DNA from: Desulfonatronaceae bacterium UBA663
GTDB lineage: Bacteria > Desulfobacterota > Desulfovibrionia > Desulfovibrionales > Desulfonatronaceae
Length of the DNA stretch: 22,372 nucleotides
Reading direction: 5' to 3'
NCBI GenBank assembly: GCA_002299865.1
Contig: DBNV01000124.1
Span: forward strand, 2,433-24,804
The notes under the pieces were generated by a model that ran no database searches, had not been told where the DNA came from, and worked only from the letters and a program-made list of their open reading frames with translations. Below are positions 1 to 6,592 of this stretch, piece by piece (the stretch's first letter is position 1; every line of letters starts with the position of its first letter). The position numbers and the translations under genes were made by a program.

Positions 1-14
1 ACTTTGCCCCAGGG

Positions 15-899
15 TCAAGGTCTTAAAGCCTTACGCATGGCCTTAAAAGCGCTGTTCGGCGACACGCAGAGTTTGGACAGGCCGATGGCGTCCTGGGGCA
101 GACGCAGGGCCACGGCAATGAGCTGAGTGTAATAAAAAACCGGAATTCGGAACTGGCGGCCGGCAACGGAAGCGGCTTGGCCCTGGCGCAAATCCAGGTT
201 CATGTGGCACAACGGACAGGCCGTGACCATGGCGTGGGCCCCGAGATCCTGGGCTGTTTCCAACAGCTTGGCCGAAAGCCTGGCCGTGATATCCTTGCGG
301 GCCACGCCAAAGGAGGCCCCGCAACATTCCACTTTCAAGGGAAATGGAACCACTTCCGCGCCCAGGGTCTGCATCAGCCGGTCCATGGCCGTGGGATGCT
401 CATGGTCGTCAAACCGCATCAGTTCCGGCGGCCGGTTCATGATGCAGCCGTAATACGGCGCGAGCTTAAGCCCGGCCAGGGGCTTGCCCGGCAGACGCGA
501 AGCCAACTCCTCCGGCCCGACGTCCTCCACCAGCACCTGCAGCACGGACTTCACGGGCAGGTCGCGGCGCACGGGCCGGTCCAACAGCTTGTTCACCTTC
601 CCGCGAAAATCCCGGTCGCTCATGCGATGCATGGCTGTCTTCAGGTTCGTCAGGCAACTGGGGCAAGGGGTGATCAAGGCCTGGACGTCCAGATCCTCGG
701 CCTGGGCCAGGTTGCGCGCGGCCAGGGCCGAAGAAAGCAGATGATCCACGGTGTGCGCCGGGGTGGCGCCGCAACAGCTCCAGTCCGGGACGTCCGCAAG
801 AGCCAAGCCCAACGCCTGACACACGGCTCGGGTGGAGATGTCGTATTCGATGGAGGTGCCCAGACCCGAGCAGCCCGGATAATATGCGTAAACGCTCAT
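15..899 (-). CDS. hdrB: Heterodisulfide reductase subunit B-like protein (HdrB)
   Basis: This 294-residue protein has two complete CCG domains (family Cys-rich PF02754), the modules that hold the noncubane [4Fe-4S] clusters which reduce disulfides in HdrB. The first has C10, C42-C43 and C79/C82. The second has C152, C192-C193 and C228/C231. Nothing is missing and the length is normal for HdrB. The start is fixed by an ATGA overlap with the end of hdrC, so the two are translationally coupled. In sulfate reducers HdrBC usually works with a flavoprotein HdrA in the cytoplasm, passing electrons between ferredoxin, NAD(P)H and a thiol/disulfide such as DsrC (established for the family, not shown here). 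No hdrA lies in the window, but the gene ends 14 nt from the left edge, so hdrA could follow outside. The true substrate cannot be read from sequence. Confidence 0.9.
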   Translation of the reverse strand: MSVYAYYPGCSGLGTSIEYDISTRAVCQALGLALADVPDWSCCGATPAHTVDHLLSSALAARNLAQAEDLDVQALITPCPSCLTNLKTAMHRMSDRDFRGKVNKLLDRPVRRDLPVKSVLQVLVEDVGPEELASRLPGKPLAGLKLAPYYGCIMNRPPELMRFDDHEHPTAMDRLMQTLGAEVVPFPLKVECCGASFGVARKDITARLSAKLLETAQDLGAHAMVTACPLCHMNLDLRQGQAASVAGRQFRIPVFYYTQLIAVALRLPQDAIGLSKLCVSPNSAFKAMRKALRP

Positions 900-1456
900 G
901 ACCGGCTTATCTCTCGGAAGCGCCGAAAAATCTCGGCAACCTGTTTCTTGCCCTGAATGGGATGGGGCTTGAAGCCCAACTTGCCCTTGGGCAGGATCTT
1001 CGGCCCCAGGCCCAGGTCCGGCCAGAACCGGCCGGTCTTGGCGATATAAGCGGCCAGGATGCCCAGCTCAAAGGAGCGGCCGTGCTTTTCCACGGAGTCC
1101 AGGAACGCATCCCAGAAAACCTTGACGTTTCGCTCGGCCGCATAGCCTTCACGCCGGGCCAGATGCCGCAGCACGTCCATGATCCGGGCCACGTCGATGT
1201 TGTTCGGACAGCGGGTGGTGCAGGATTCGCAGGTGGCGCAGAGCCAGATGGATTTGCAGGTCAAAAGGCGTCTTTTTTGTCCGGCCTGGAGCAAACGCAT
1301 GATCTGACTGACCGGGATGTCGTAGGCAAAGGTGAACGGACACCCGGCGGTACAGTTGCCGCACTGGTAACACTCTGCGATCCTCTGGCTGCTTTCGGCC
1401 TCCACCTCGGCAATGAACTCAGCATCGCACGAGGCGTGAATGTCAACGACTTCCAT
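896..1456 (-). CDS. hdrC: Heterodisulfide reductase subunit C-like ferredoxin protein (HdrC)
   Basis: This 186-residue protein carries two [4Fe-4S] ferredoxin motifs: C29/C32/C35/C39 (followed by P40) and C73/C76/C79/C83 (followed by P84). Their wide spacing is typical of HdrC. It has no transmembrane segments, so it is the soluble form rather than a membrane HdrE/QmoC type. Its role is to relay electrons to the noncubane clusters of HdrB, whose gene follows with a 4-nt overlap. The ATG at 1456 has a purine-rich GGGAGAG just upstream, which supports this start. The 81 nt between the tmk stop and this start show no obvious terminator, so transcription from tmk into hdrCB is plausible. The combination of a nucleotide kinase and an Hdr pair in one unit looks fortuitous rather than functional. 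Confidence 0.9.
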   Translation of the reverse strand: MEVVDIHASCDAEFIAEVEAESSQRIAECYQCGNCTAGCPFTFAYDIPVSQIMRLLQAGQKRRLLTCKSIWLCATCESCTTRCPNNIDVARIMDVLRHLARREGYAAERNVKVFWDAFLDSVEKHGRSFELGILAAYIAKTGRFWPDLGLGPKILPKGKLGFKPHPIQGKKQVAEIFRRFREISRS

Positions 1457-1537
1457 GCTCTCTCCCGTTGGCTGGACGCTTCAGGCGGCATAGGAGGAAG
1501 ACGCCCATCTCATCGTCACCTTGCCGCGGTTGTTGGA

Positions 1538-2167
1538 CTAAAGCCGGGTCGCCACCAGGGACCAGATTTGGTCGCCGACCTGTTCCGGGGCGCAATCGGC
1601 CTGTACCACCAGGCAACGTTTGGGATGCAACGCGGCCAACAACAGGTAGCCTTCCCGGATGCGCTGGTGAAAGGCCGGGCTTTCGGCCTCGAATCGGTCT
1701 TCACTCATGCTTTGGCCGTCAAGATCGTTCCTGGCCAGCGCCCGCCTAAGCCCTGTTTCCACGGGCAAATCCAGGATCAGGGTCAGGTCGGGGACGCATC
1801 CGGCCGTAGCCATTTGGTTTAAGGAATCCAGCAGTTGCGTATCCAGCCCCCGGCCATAGCCTTGATACGCCACCGTGGAGTCGGCGAAACGATCACAGAG
1901 CACCACTTCGCCTCGCGCCAAGGCCGGTTTGATCACTTCGGCCACATGCTGAGCCCGGTCGGCCAGATACAGGAAAAGCTCGCTAAGCGGCGTCAGGTTG
2001 GCACTGTGTTGATGCAGCAGCATTGACCGCAAGCGCATCCCCAGATCGCTGCCTCCCGGCTCGCGGGTCAGGACGACCCGCAGGCCACGATCCGTCAAGT
2101 GCTGTTGCAGCAAGCGGATTTGGGTGCTCTTGCCGCAGCCTTCGATGCCTTCGAGGGTAATGAACAT
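1538..2167 (-). CDS. tmk: Thymidylate kinase
   Basis: Thymidylate kinase phosphorylates dTMP to dTDP with ATP in the dTTP pathway. The P-loop GIEGCGKST is at residues 7-15, the TREPGG motif that follows in this family is present, and a CDRFADST segment supplies the DR motif of the dTMP site. At 209 residues from the ATG at 2167 it has the usual length. An open frame runs further upstream to 2380, but that part lies inside the preceding gene and the protein family begins at MFITLEG, so I take 2167 as the start. The gene follows the HD-domain gene by about 25 nt and precedes hdrC by 81 nt, all on the minus strand. Confidence 0.95.
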   Translation of the reverse strand: MFITLEGIEGCGKSTQIRLLQQHLTDRGLRVVLTREPGGSDLGMRLRSMLLHQHSANLTPLSELFLYLADRAQHVAEVIKPALARGEVVLCDRFADSTVAYQGYGRGLDTQLLDSLNQMATAGCVPDLTLILDLPVETGLRRALARNDLDGQSMSEDRFEAESPAFHQRIREGYLLLAALHPKRCLVVQADCAPEQVGDQIWSLVATRL

Positions 2168-2192
2168 TACGCAAGGCTCCGCTGCCCGCGAC

Positions 2193-3248
2193 TCATTCCC
2201 TTCCCCCCAGGTCATCCAGAAAATTGAGCGGCCCCAAAGATTGCCCTTTCGGCTGTCCGGGCGCGGGCCTGGCTTCCGGCCTAGGTGTTGCCGCGGCGCG
2301 GAAAAATTGCCGCTCCATGCCGCGATGATACGGGGTCCATGACTCTTGCTCCGCGATGCCTCCCAGGAGCTGCTCCACAATGTTCATCTTGGCGTCCAGA
2401 TTGTCCGCGTAATGCAGGACCAATGCTTCAAGGGTCTTGGGGCGCTTGGGCGAACCGAACGCATGTTCGCCGTGGTGGCTGAGGAGCAGGTGTTTGAAAT
2501 GCAGCTTCAATTCCGCAGAAAGATCCTTGGCTCTCTCCAAAAAAGGGCCGAGCACTTCCAGACCGAGATGGATATGGCCCAGAAGGCGGCCTGCGTCGGT
2601 ATAGTCCCGTTGAATACCGGAACTTAACTCCCAAGCCTTGCCCAGATCGTGAAATATCGCCCCGGCCAAGAGGATTTCCCGGTCCAGCCGTGGGTAAAGG
2701 TCGCAGATGGTCATGCACAGGCGGCATACGGCCAGGGTGTGTTCCAACAGACCACCGATGTAGGCGTGGTGCATGGTTTTCGCGCCCGGGGCTGTGAGCA
2801 GACGATCGCGGATCGCGTCGTCCCGCAGCGCATGCAAACAGAATTTGCGCCAAGGCTCATGCCGCAATTCCTGCTTGCAGAGCTTTTCCACGTCTTCCAA
2901 AAGCAAGGCCGGATCACGGCTGCTGCGGGGAAGAAACAAGGACCAATCCACTTCGCTATCCGGAAGGCCGACAAGGTCCAGACGGTCCACAGTGATCTGC
3001 ACCTGATCGCGGAAGCTGCCCACCTGTCCCTGCACGCGGACCAACTCGCCCGGAGGGAGTTCAGCGTATTGTTGGCTGACAGGGCTCCAAATCTTGGCTT
3101 CCACGATCCCCTGGGAATCCTGCAGGCGCAGCAGCCAGTAAGGACCGTTGCGGGCCTGTTGCTGACGGGCTTCCGCCAGGACGAAGACCTCCTCGATTCT
3201 TTGGCCCGGCACGAGATCCTGGACAAAGATTTTTTTTTGCAGACTCAC
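2193..3248 (-). CDS. OB-fold/HD-domain phosphohydrolase, YhaM-like 3'-5' exoribonuclease family
   Basis: From a GTG at 3248 the protein has 351 residues. Residues about 5-100 form a nucleic-acid-binding OB-fold region (KIFVQDLVPGQRIEE followed by beta-rich sequence). The middle holds an HD domain: H170 in GLLEHT, the H200-D201 pair in FHDLGK, H258/H259 in LLSHHGEH and D282 in LHYADNLDAK. This order matches the YhaM family of 3'-5' exoribonucleases. The C-terminal 40 residues are rich in proline and look disordered. I chose the GTG because a GGGGGAT lies about 8 nt upstream and family members begin near KKIFVQDL; an ATG at 3347 would add 33 unlike residues. It starts the tmk-hdrC-hdrB unit. 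RNA turnover is the family role; the substrate here is not known. Confidence 0.85.
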   Translation of the reverse strand: MSLQKKIFVQDLVPGQRIEEVFVLAEARQQQARNGPYWLLRLQDSQGIVEAKIWSPVSQQYAELPPGELVRVQGQVGSFRDQVQITVDRLDLVGLPDSEVDWSLFLPRSSRDPALLLEDVEKLCKQELRHEPWRKFCLHALRDDAIRDRLLTAPGAKTMHHAYIGGLLEHTLAVCRLCMTICDLYPRLDREILLAGAIFHDLGKAWELSSGIQRDYTDAGRLLGHIHLGLEVLGPFLERAKDLSAELKLHFKHLLLSHHGEHAFGSPKRPKTLEALVLHYADNLDAKMNIVEQLLGGIAEQESWTPYHRGMERQFFRAAATPRPEARPAPGQPKGQSLGPLNFLDDLGGRE

Positions 3249-3307
3249 GTTGAAATCCCCCGTATCTTCGGGTATGGTCTCCAAAACTACTTTTGGCAAA
3301 TCAACTG

Positions 3308-3744
3308 GTGACAGGGCTTTGCGGTATCTGCAACACCCCCGCGACACCCCGCAGGCGCCAAGCCTCCATCAACCTCATTGCCAAAGTCAACCTATCCTGA
3401 TTATGCTCAAAAATAAAGGCCTGACCGAAGTCTCCATCTGTCCGGACTGGTGACGGGGCCTTGCGGCATCCGCGTGGCTTTTTGTCCCGGTCAGGTGCTT
3501 AAGCTGGGACTGGACGGCAAGGCCAGGACAATCTAAGGCAAGGACTGTTTGAATTGTGATTTTTGCGCGGATCACGGCCCGGATTTCGCCATGGCAACCA
3601 AAACTAAAACTTCATTAAAGACGTCTGCCCAGCAAGGCCGGAAAAGCCCGGCAAAAGAATGAACGGGCAAATTTCGCCCAAGGCAATGCAGCCGTTGTGG
3701 ACGAAAAAATAAAGTTCAAGACCGTAGTGGACATGTACAAATGA
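3308..3744 (+). pseudogene. Decayed cysteine-rich small protein gene upstream of surE
   Basis: No intact frame spans this region, but coding-like segments follow one another in shifting frames: 3308-3400 (VTGLCGICNTP..., ending TGA), 3403-3453 (GLTEVSICPDW, ending TGA), 3447-3536 (LVTGPCGIRVAFCPGQVLK, then LGLDGKARTI, ending TAA), 3537-3662 in the same frame (GKDCLNCDFC, then a Lys/Thr-rich stretch, ending TGA) and 3661-3744 (a tail ending KFKTVVDMYK then TGA). Joined, they give one plausible protein of about 130-140 residues with several Cys pairs like zinc-binding knuckles. The frame is broken by at least two in-frame stops and three frame changes, so I call it a pseudogene. Its final TGA overlaps the first possible surE ATG as ATGA, as if the two were once coupled. 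I do not recognise the family. The alternative is that these are chance frames in non-coding DNA. Confidence 0.5.
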
Positions 3745-3782
3745 TGCAAGAAAAACGCCCTGCCTCCGGACGCCCAAGGGCA

Positions 3783-4550
3783 ATGAACGTTCTTTTGACC
3801 AACGACGACGGCATCCATGCTCTGGGCCTGCGGGCCATGTACGGGGCCCTGCTCCGGGCCGGACACCGCGTCCGCGTGGTGGCTCCCCTGACGGAGCAGT
3901 CCGCTGTGGGACACGCCATCACCCTGAGTCTGCCCCTGCGCATCAAGGAAATCGTCGAACCTCTCTTTGAAGGCATCGGCGTTTTCGGCACGCCCGTGGA
4001 CTGTGCCAAACTGGCCCTAAGCACGTTGCTGGACACTCCACCCGACGTGCTCATCTCCGGGATCAACAATGGCGCCAACGTGGGGGTGGACATTCTTTAC
4101 TCCGGGACAGTCTCCGCGGCCACGGAGGGCGCTTTGGCGGATATCCCCTCCTTGGCCGTGTCCATCGACAACTTTCACCCCACCAATCTGGATGCTCAAG
4201 CCGACTACGCCGTCCGGCTCGCCCAGGACATGGATTGGCCAAGCCTGCCCCAACGCTGCCTGCTCAACCTCAATTTTCCCGACCTACCCTTGGAGCGGAC
4301 CAAAGGTTTGCGGCTTTGTCCCCAAACCCAAGCGGTGTATTACGACGTATACGACAAACGCATTGATCCCAGGGGCGGCGGCTACTTCTGGCTGCACGGG
4401 GAAATCCCGCCGAACGAAGCGGGCGGAGACACGGATCGCGGTCTGCTAAGTCAAGGTTTCATCACCTTGACACCGCTCCGCTTCGACTTTACGGATCAGG
4501 TGGCCCTGGAACGCTTGCGCACTTCCTTGGAAACGACTTTTTGTTCGTAG
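3783..4550 (+). CDS. surE: 5'/3'-nucleotidase SurE
   Basis: SurE is a metal-dependent phosphatase that dephosphorylates nucleoside 5'- and 3'-monophosphates. The N-terminus MNVLLTNDDG carries the metal ligands D8 and D9, EQSAVGHA gives S40, and SGINNGANVG gives the conserved Asn (N95). From the ATG at 3783 the protein has 255 residues, the usual length. An upstream in-frame ATG at 3741 would add 14 residues (MMQEKRPASGRPRA) and overlaps the stop of the decayed gene as ATGA. Neither start has a good Shine-Dalgarno: AAGGG lies only 2 nt before 3783. I favour 3783 because SurE proteins begin right at the NDDG strand. The DUF39 gene follows 22 nt downstream on the same strand. Confidence 0.93.
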   Translation: MNVLLTNDDGIHALGLRAMYGALLRAGHRVRVVAPLTEQSAVGHAITLSLPLRIKEIVEPLFEGIGVFGTPVDCAKLALSTLLDTPPDVLISGINNGANVGVDILYSGTVSAATEGALADIPSLAVSIDNFHPTNLDAQADYAVRLAQDMDWPSLPQRCLLNLNFPDLPLERTKGLRLCPQTQAVYYDVYDKRIDPRGGGYFWLHGEIPPNEAGGDTDRGLLSQGFITLTPLRFDFTDQVALERLRTSLETTFCS

Positions 4551-4572
4551 TGCAATACGGGATCAATGCGCC

Positions 4573-5748
4573 ATGGGTGGACACACAAAAGTACTGAAAA
4601 CCATCCGGGAGATCAACGACCGGATTCGCAAGGGCCGGGCTGTCGTGCTCACGGCTAAGGAAATGATCGCTGCGGTGAGAAGCATGGGCAAAGTCAAGGC
4701 CGCTCAGGAAGTGGACGTGGTCACCACAGGAACCTTCTCGCCCATGTGTTCGTCCGGAATGCTCTTCAACTTCGGACAATCTCAGCCGCCCTTGATCAAA
4801 GCGGCCAAGGTCTGGCTCAACGACGTTCCCGCCTACGCGGGTCTGGCCGCGGTGGACGCCTACCTTGGAGTCACGGAGCCCACCGAGGACGATCCACTGA
4901 ACAAGGTCTATCCCGGCCGGTTCAAGTACGGCGGTGGTCATGTCATTGAGGACCTGCTCAAAGGCAAGAAGGTGGTGTTGCGCGCCTGGGCATACGGCAC
5001 GGACTGTTATCCGCGAAAAAACCTGGAACGGGAGATGCTGCTGGGGGATTTCCGGACAGCCGTGCTTTTCAACCCCCGTAACGCTTACCAAAACTATAAC
5101 TGCGCCGTGAATTTCGGAGACAAGGTCATCTACACCTACATGGGGCCGCTCAAGCCGCGCTGCGCCAACGCGAACTACGCCACCTCCGGGGCGCTCAGCC
5201 CGCTCTTCAACGACCCCTATTTCAAGACCATCGGCCTGGGCACGAAAATTTTCCTCGGCGGCGGCACCGGCTGGGTCATCGGGGCCGGTACCCAGCACAA
5301 TCCCAAGCCGTTGCGCACGGAACGGGGGCTTCCCATGAGCCCTGCCGGAACGTTGATGGTCAAGGGCGATCTCAAGGGCATGCAGGCCAGATATCTGCGT
5401 GGAGCGAGCTTCTTGGGCTACGGCTGTTCCTTGCATGTGGGGCTGGGCATCCCGATCCCCATTCTCGACGAAAACATCGCCTGGCATACCGGGGTGGATG
5501 ACGAGGATATTCTCATGCCCGTCGTGGATTACGGCCACGACTATCCCCAGGGCGTGGCCAAAAACCACGGGCACGTCAGCTACGCGCAGCTGCATTCCGG
5601 CACGATCCGGGTCAACAATCGCGAAACCGCTACAGTACCCCTGACCAGCTACACCCTCTCCCTGGAAATCGCCGAAACGCTTAAGCAGTGGATTATGGAG
5701 CAGGGATTCACCCTGGGTGAACCACAGGAGCCGATTCTCTCAGAGTGA
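4573..5748 (+). CDS. Homocysteine biosynthesis protein (DUF39, COG1900)
   Basis: This 391-residue protein matches the DUF39 family across its length. Members of this family in methanogens and sulfate reducers take part in making homocysteine from aspartate semialdehyde and sulfide, a route that replaces the O-acyl-homoserine pathway (established knowledge). Conserved stretches include TTGTFSPMCSSG with C59, a YGTDCYPRK loop with C145, and glycine-rich segments such as IFLGGGTGWVIGAGTQ; the two cysteines are the likely catalytic residues. It consists only of the DUF39 domain: no CBS pair and no ferredoxin/NIL domain is fused, and no partner ferredoxin gene lies nearby. It sits 22 nt after surE, probably in the same transcript. 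The start ATG at 4573 has only a weak upstream purine stretch. A sulfide-rich cytoplasm fits the presumed lifestyle. Confidence 0.9.
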   Translation: MGGHTKVLKTIREINDRIRKGRAVVLTAKEMIAAVRSMGKVKAAQEVDVVTTGTFSPMCSSGMLFNFGQSQPPLIKAAKVWLNDVPAYAGLAAVDAYLGVTEPTEDDPLNKVYPGRFKYGGGHVIEDLLKGKKVVLRAWAYGTDCYPRKNLEREMLLGDFRTAVLFNPRNAYQNYNCAVNFGDKVIYTYMGPLKPRCANANYATSGALSPLFNDPYFKTIGLGTKIFLGGGTGWVIGAGTQHNPKPLRTERGLPMSPAGTLMVKGDLKGMQARYLRGASFLGYGCSLHVGLGIPIPILDENIAWHTGVDDEDILMPVVDYGHDYPQGVAKNHGHVSYAQLHSGTIRVNNRETATVPLTSYTLSLEIAETLKQWIMEQGFTLGEPQEPILSE

Positions 5749-5870
5749 CCAAAGTCTGCCCTGAAGTCAAAAGTGGGGCTACGCCCCGTGCGAGTGTGAG
5801 TGTGAGTGGCGGGGGCGAGTCCATGGTCAAGGAGGGGCCAAAGGACGGGACTCGCGGCAAAGATCCTTGT

Positions 5871-5899
5871 TTGACAGGAATCGTGGAGAAAAGTTAAGT
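5871..5899 (+). promoter_or_regulatory. Candidate sigma-70 type promoter before the small basic protein gene
   Basis: An exact TTGACA at 5871-5876 is followed after 17 nt by TTAAGT (5894-5899), which matches the -10 consensus only at three positions. A second exact TTGACA at 6007-6012 is followed by TATCAT at 6034-6039, but the 21-nt spacing is too long and a start there would fall within the ribosome binding site. That second box also lies in a 6-bp hairpin, GTCTTG/CAAGAC (6004-6019). The first promoter would transcribe the three tandem hairpins as a leader. Confidence 0.3.
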
Positions 5900-5912
5900 T
5901 TCTACTTTGCTC

Positions 5913-5977
5913 TGCGGGCGAAGCCCGCACACTGCGCACTGCGCCGAAGGCGCACACTCGCACTACGCCGAAGGCGC
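5913..5977. repeat. Three tandem GC-rich hairpins with GAAG loops, period 24-26 nt
   Basis: Three short hairpins follow one another: TGCGGGC-GAA-GCCCGCA (5913-5929), TGCGCC-GAA-GGCGCA (5940-5954) and a third around CGCC-GAA-GGCG (5965-5977). The GAAG loops start at 5920, 5946 and 5970, giving periods of 26 and 24 nt, and the spacers (ACTGCGCAC, CACTCGCAC) are alike. This looks like a degenerate tandem array. In RNA each would be a very stable stem-loop. Confidence 0.7.
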
Positions 5978-6058
5978 GCTTTGTTTTTCGCATGCGAGCA
6001 GCGGTCTTGACAGCAAGACGTAAGCGACGCACATATCATTACTTCAGGAGGAAGGATA

Positions 6059-6166
6059 ATGGCCCGACACAAAAAAATCGAGCGGAAAAAAGAATTGGAT
6101 CGCCGGCGGCAGCGCCGGGAAAAACGCATCAAGCAGCGCATCCGGGAAGCCAAAGCCGCGAAATAG
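6059..6166 (+). CDS. Small highly basic protein of 35 residues, unknown function
   Basis: An ATG at 6059 has a strong Shine-Dalgarno (AGGAGGAAGG) about 4 nt upstream and opens a 35-residue frame ending with TAG at 6164. The product starts MARHKKIERKKELDRRRQRR and is more than half Lys and Arg, with Glu interspersed, so it should form one amphipathic basic helix. Short proteins of this kind are often ribosome- or RNA-associated; I cannot place this one in a named family, and it is not a full-length S21, which it loosely resembles in charge. It precedes the FmdB-type zinc-ribbon gene by 63 nt on the same strand. The strong ribosome binding site and the clean basic composition are the reasons to accept it despite its size. 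Confidence 0.7.
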   Translation: MARHKKIERKKELDRRRQRREKRIKQRIREAKAAK

Positions 6167-6229
6167 CTTTATTTCGCCACACCTTCCCTAAAAGCCGGCG
6201 TCAATATTTTTAAGCAAGGAGGAGGTTCC

Positions 6230-6532
6230 ATGCCCATTTATGAGTATCGCTGTCAGGAGTGTCAGCAGATCTTCGAGCAGTGGCAAAAAGATTTCAGTGA
6301 TCAGGACAAGTCCTGTCCCGTGTGCGGCGGCAAGTCCCAACGCCTGATTTCCAACACGTCTTTCGTGCTCAAGGGCTCGGGCTGGTATGTCACGGATTAC
6401 TGTAAAAATACGGAGACATCCGGCGGAAACGGCAAGAAGTCCGAGCCGGCCGAGGTCAAGGCCGAAGCGCCGAAAGACTCTTCAGGAACGAAACCCGACG
6501 CCTCGCCCTCCGGGGCTTCTACTGCGGAATAA
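6230..6532 (+). CDS. FmdB-type zinc-ribbon protein
   Basis: This 100-residue protein begins MPIYEYRCQECQQIFEQWQ, the typical start of the FmdB/CxxC regulatory family (PF09723). Two knuckles, C8-x2-C11 and C29-x2-C32, should bind one zinc. A hydrophobic FVLKGSGWYVTDY segment follows, also typical of the family. The last 40 residues are low-complexity (Lys, Glu, Ser, Pro, Ala) and probably disordered. The start has a very good ribosome binding site (AAGGAGGAGG). The family was named for a putative regulator of formamidase in a methylotroph, but its general function is unsettled. The gene is followed within 10 nt by a strong terminator. Confidence 0.9.
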   Translation: MPIYEYRCQECQQIFEQWQKDFSDQDKSCPVCGGKSQRLISNTSFVLKGSGWYVTDYCKNTETSGGNGKKSEPAEVKAEAPKDSSGTKPDASPSGASTAE

Positions 6533-6538
6533 TTCCCC

Positions 6539-6565
6539 AAAGGCAGCCGCAAGGCTGCCTTTTTG
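6539..6565 (+). terminator. Rho-independent terminator after the zinc-ribbon gene
   Basis: A 10-bp perfect stem, AAAGGCAGCC (6539-6548) with GGCTGCCTTT (6553-6562), encloses a GCAA tetraloop and runs into a T stretch. It separates the zinc-ribbon gene from purB. Confidence 0.9.
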
Positions 6566-6592
6566 TCGCGGATAATCCACGCAGGAAGGACC

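Larger units (their letters stand above)
5775..5977. repeat. Inverted pair of hairpin-plus-11-mer repeats in a 310-nt gene-free stretch
   Basis: Positions 5749-6058 hold no convincing gene. On the left is a hairpin GGGGC-TAC-GCCCC (5775-5787) followed by GTGCGAGTGTG (5788-5798). On the right the same 11-mer occurs in reverse complement (5953-5963) and is again followed on its outer side by a GC-rich hairpin (5965-5977). Between them lies a further exact inverted repeat, GCGAGTCC (5815-5822) with GGACTCGC (5848-5855). The layout, two inverted units of hairpin plus shared 11-mer about 200 bp apart, resembles a small non-autonomous or REP-like element, but I see no terminal target duplication. 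A structured leader RNA for the small basic protein downstream is the alternative. Confidence 0.55.

Noticed and set aside
177..956. 259-residue plus-strand frame over hdrB
   Set aside because: Shadow of hdrB, whose CCG motifs are complete; the product is rich in His, Gln and Arg with no family features.
4489..5595. Long 368-residue frame on the minus strand
   Set aside because: It is antisense to surE and the DUF39 gene, which match known families; the frame arises from the GC-rich codon pattern and its translation shows no family.
5822..5897. A 24-residue frame starting with the ATG at 5823 (MVKEGPKDGTRG...)
   Set aside because: Too short, no proper ribosome binding site, and it overlaps the inverted repeat and the candidate promoter.
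5913..5977. CRISPR array
   Set aside because: The repeats are hairpins with similar rather than unique spacers, only three units, period about 25 nt, and no cas genes are near.
6007..6039. TTGACA with TATCAT as a second promoter for the 35-residue gene
   Set aside because: Spacing of 21 nt is too long and the start point would fall in the ribosome binding site; TTGACA is better read as part of the GTCTTG/CAAGAC hairpin.
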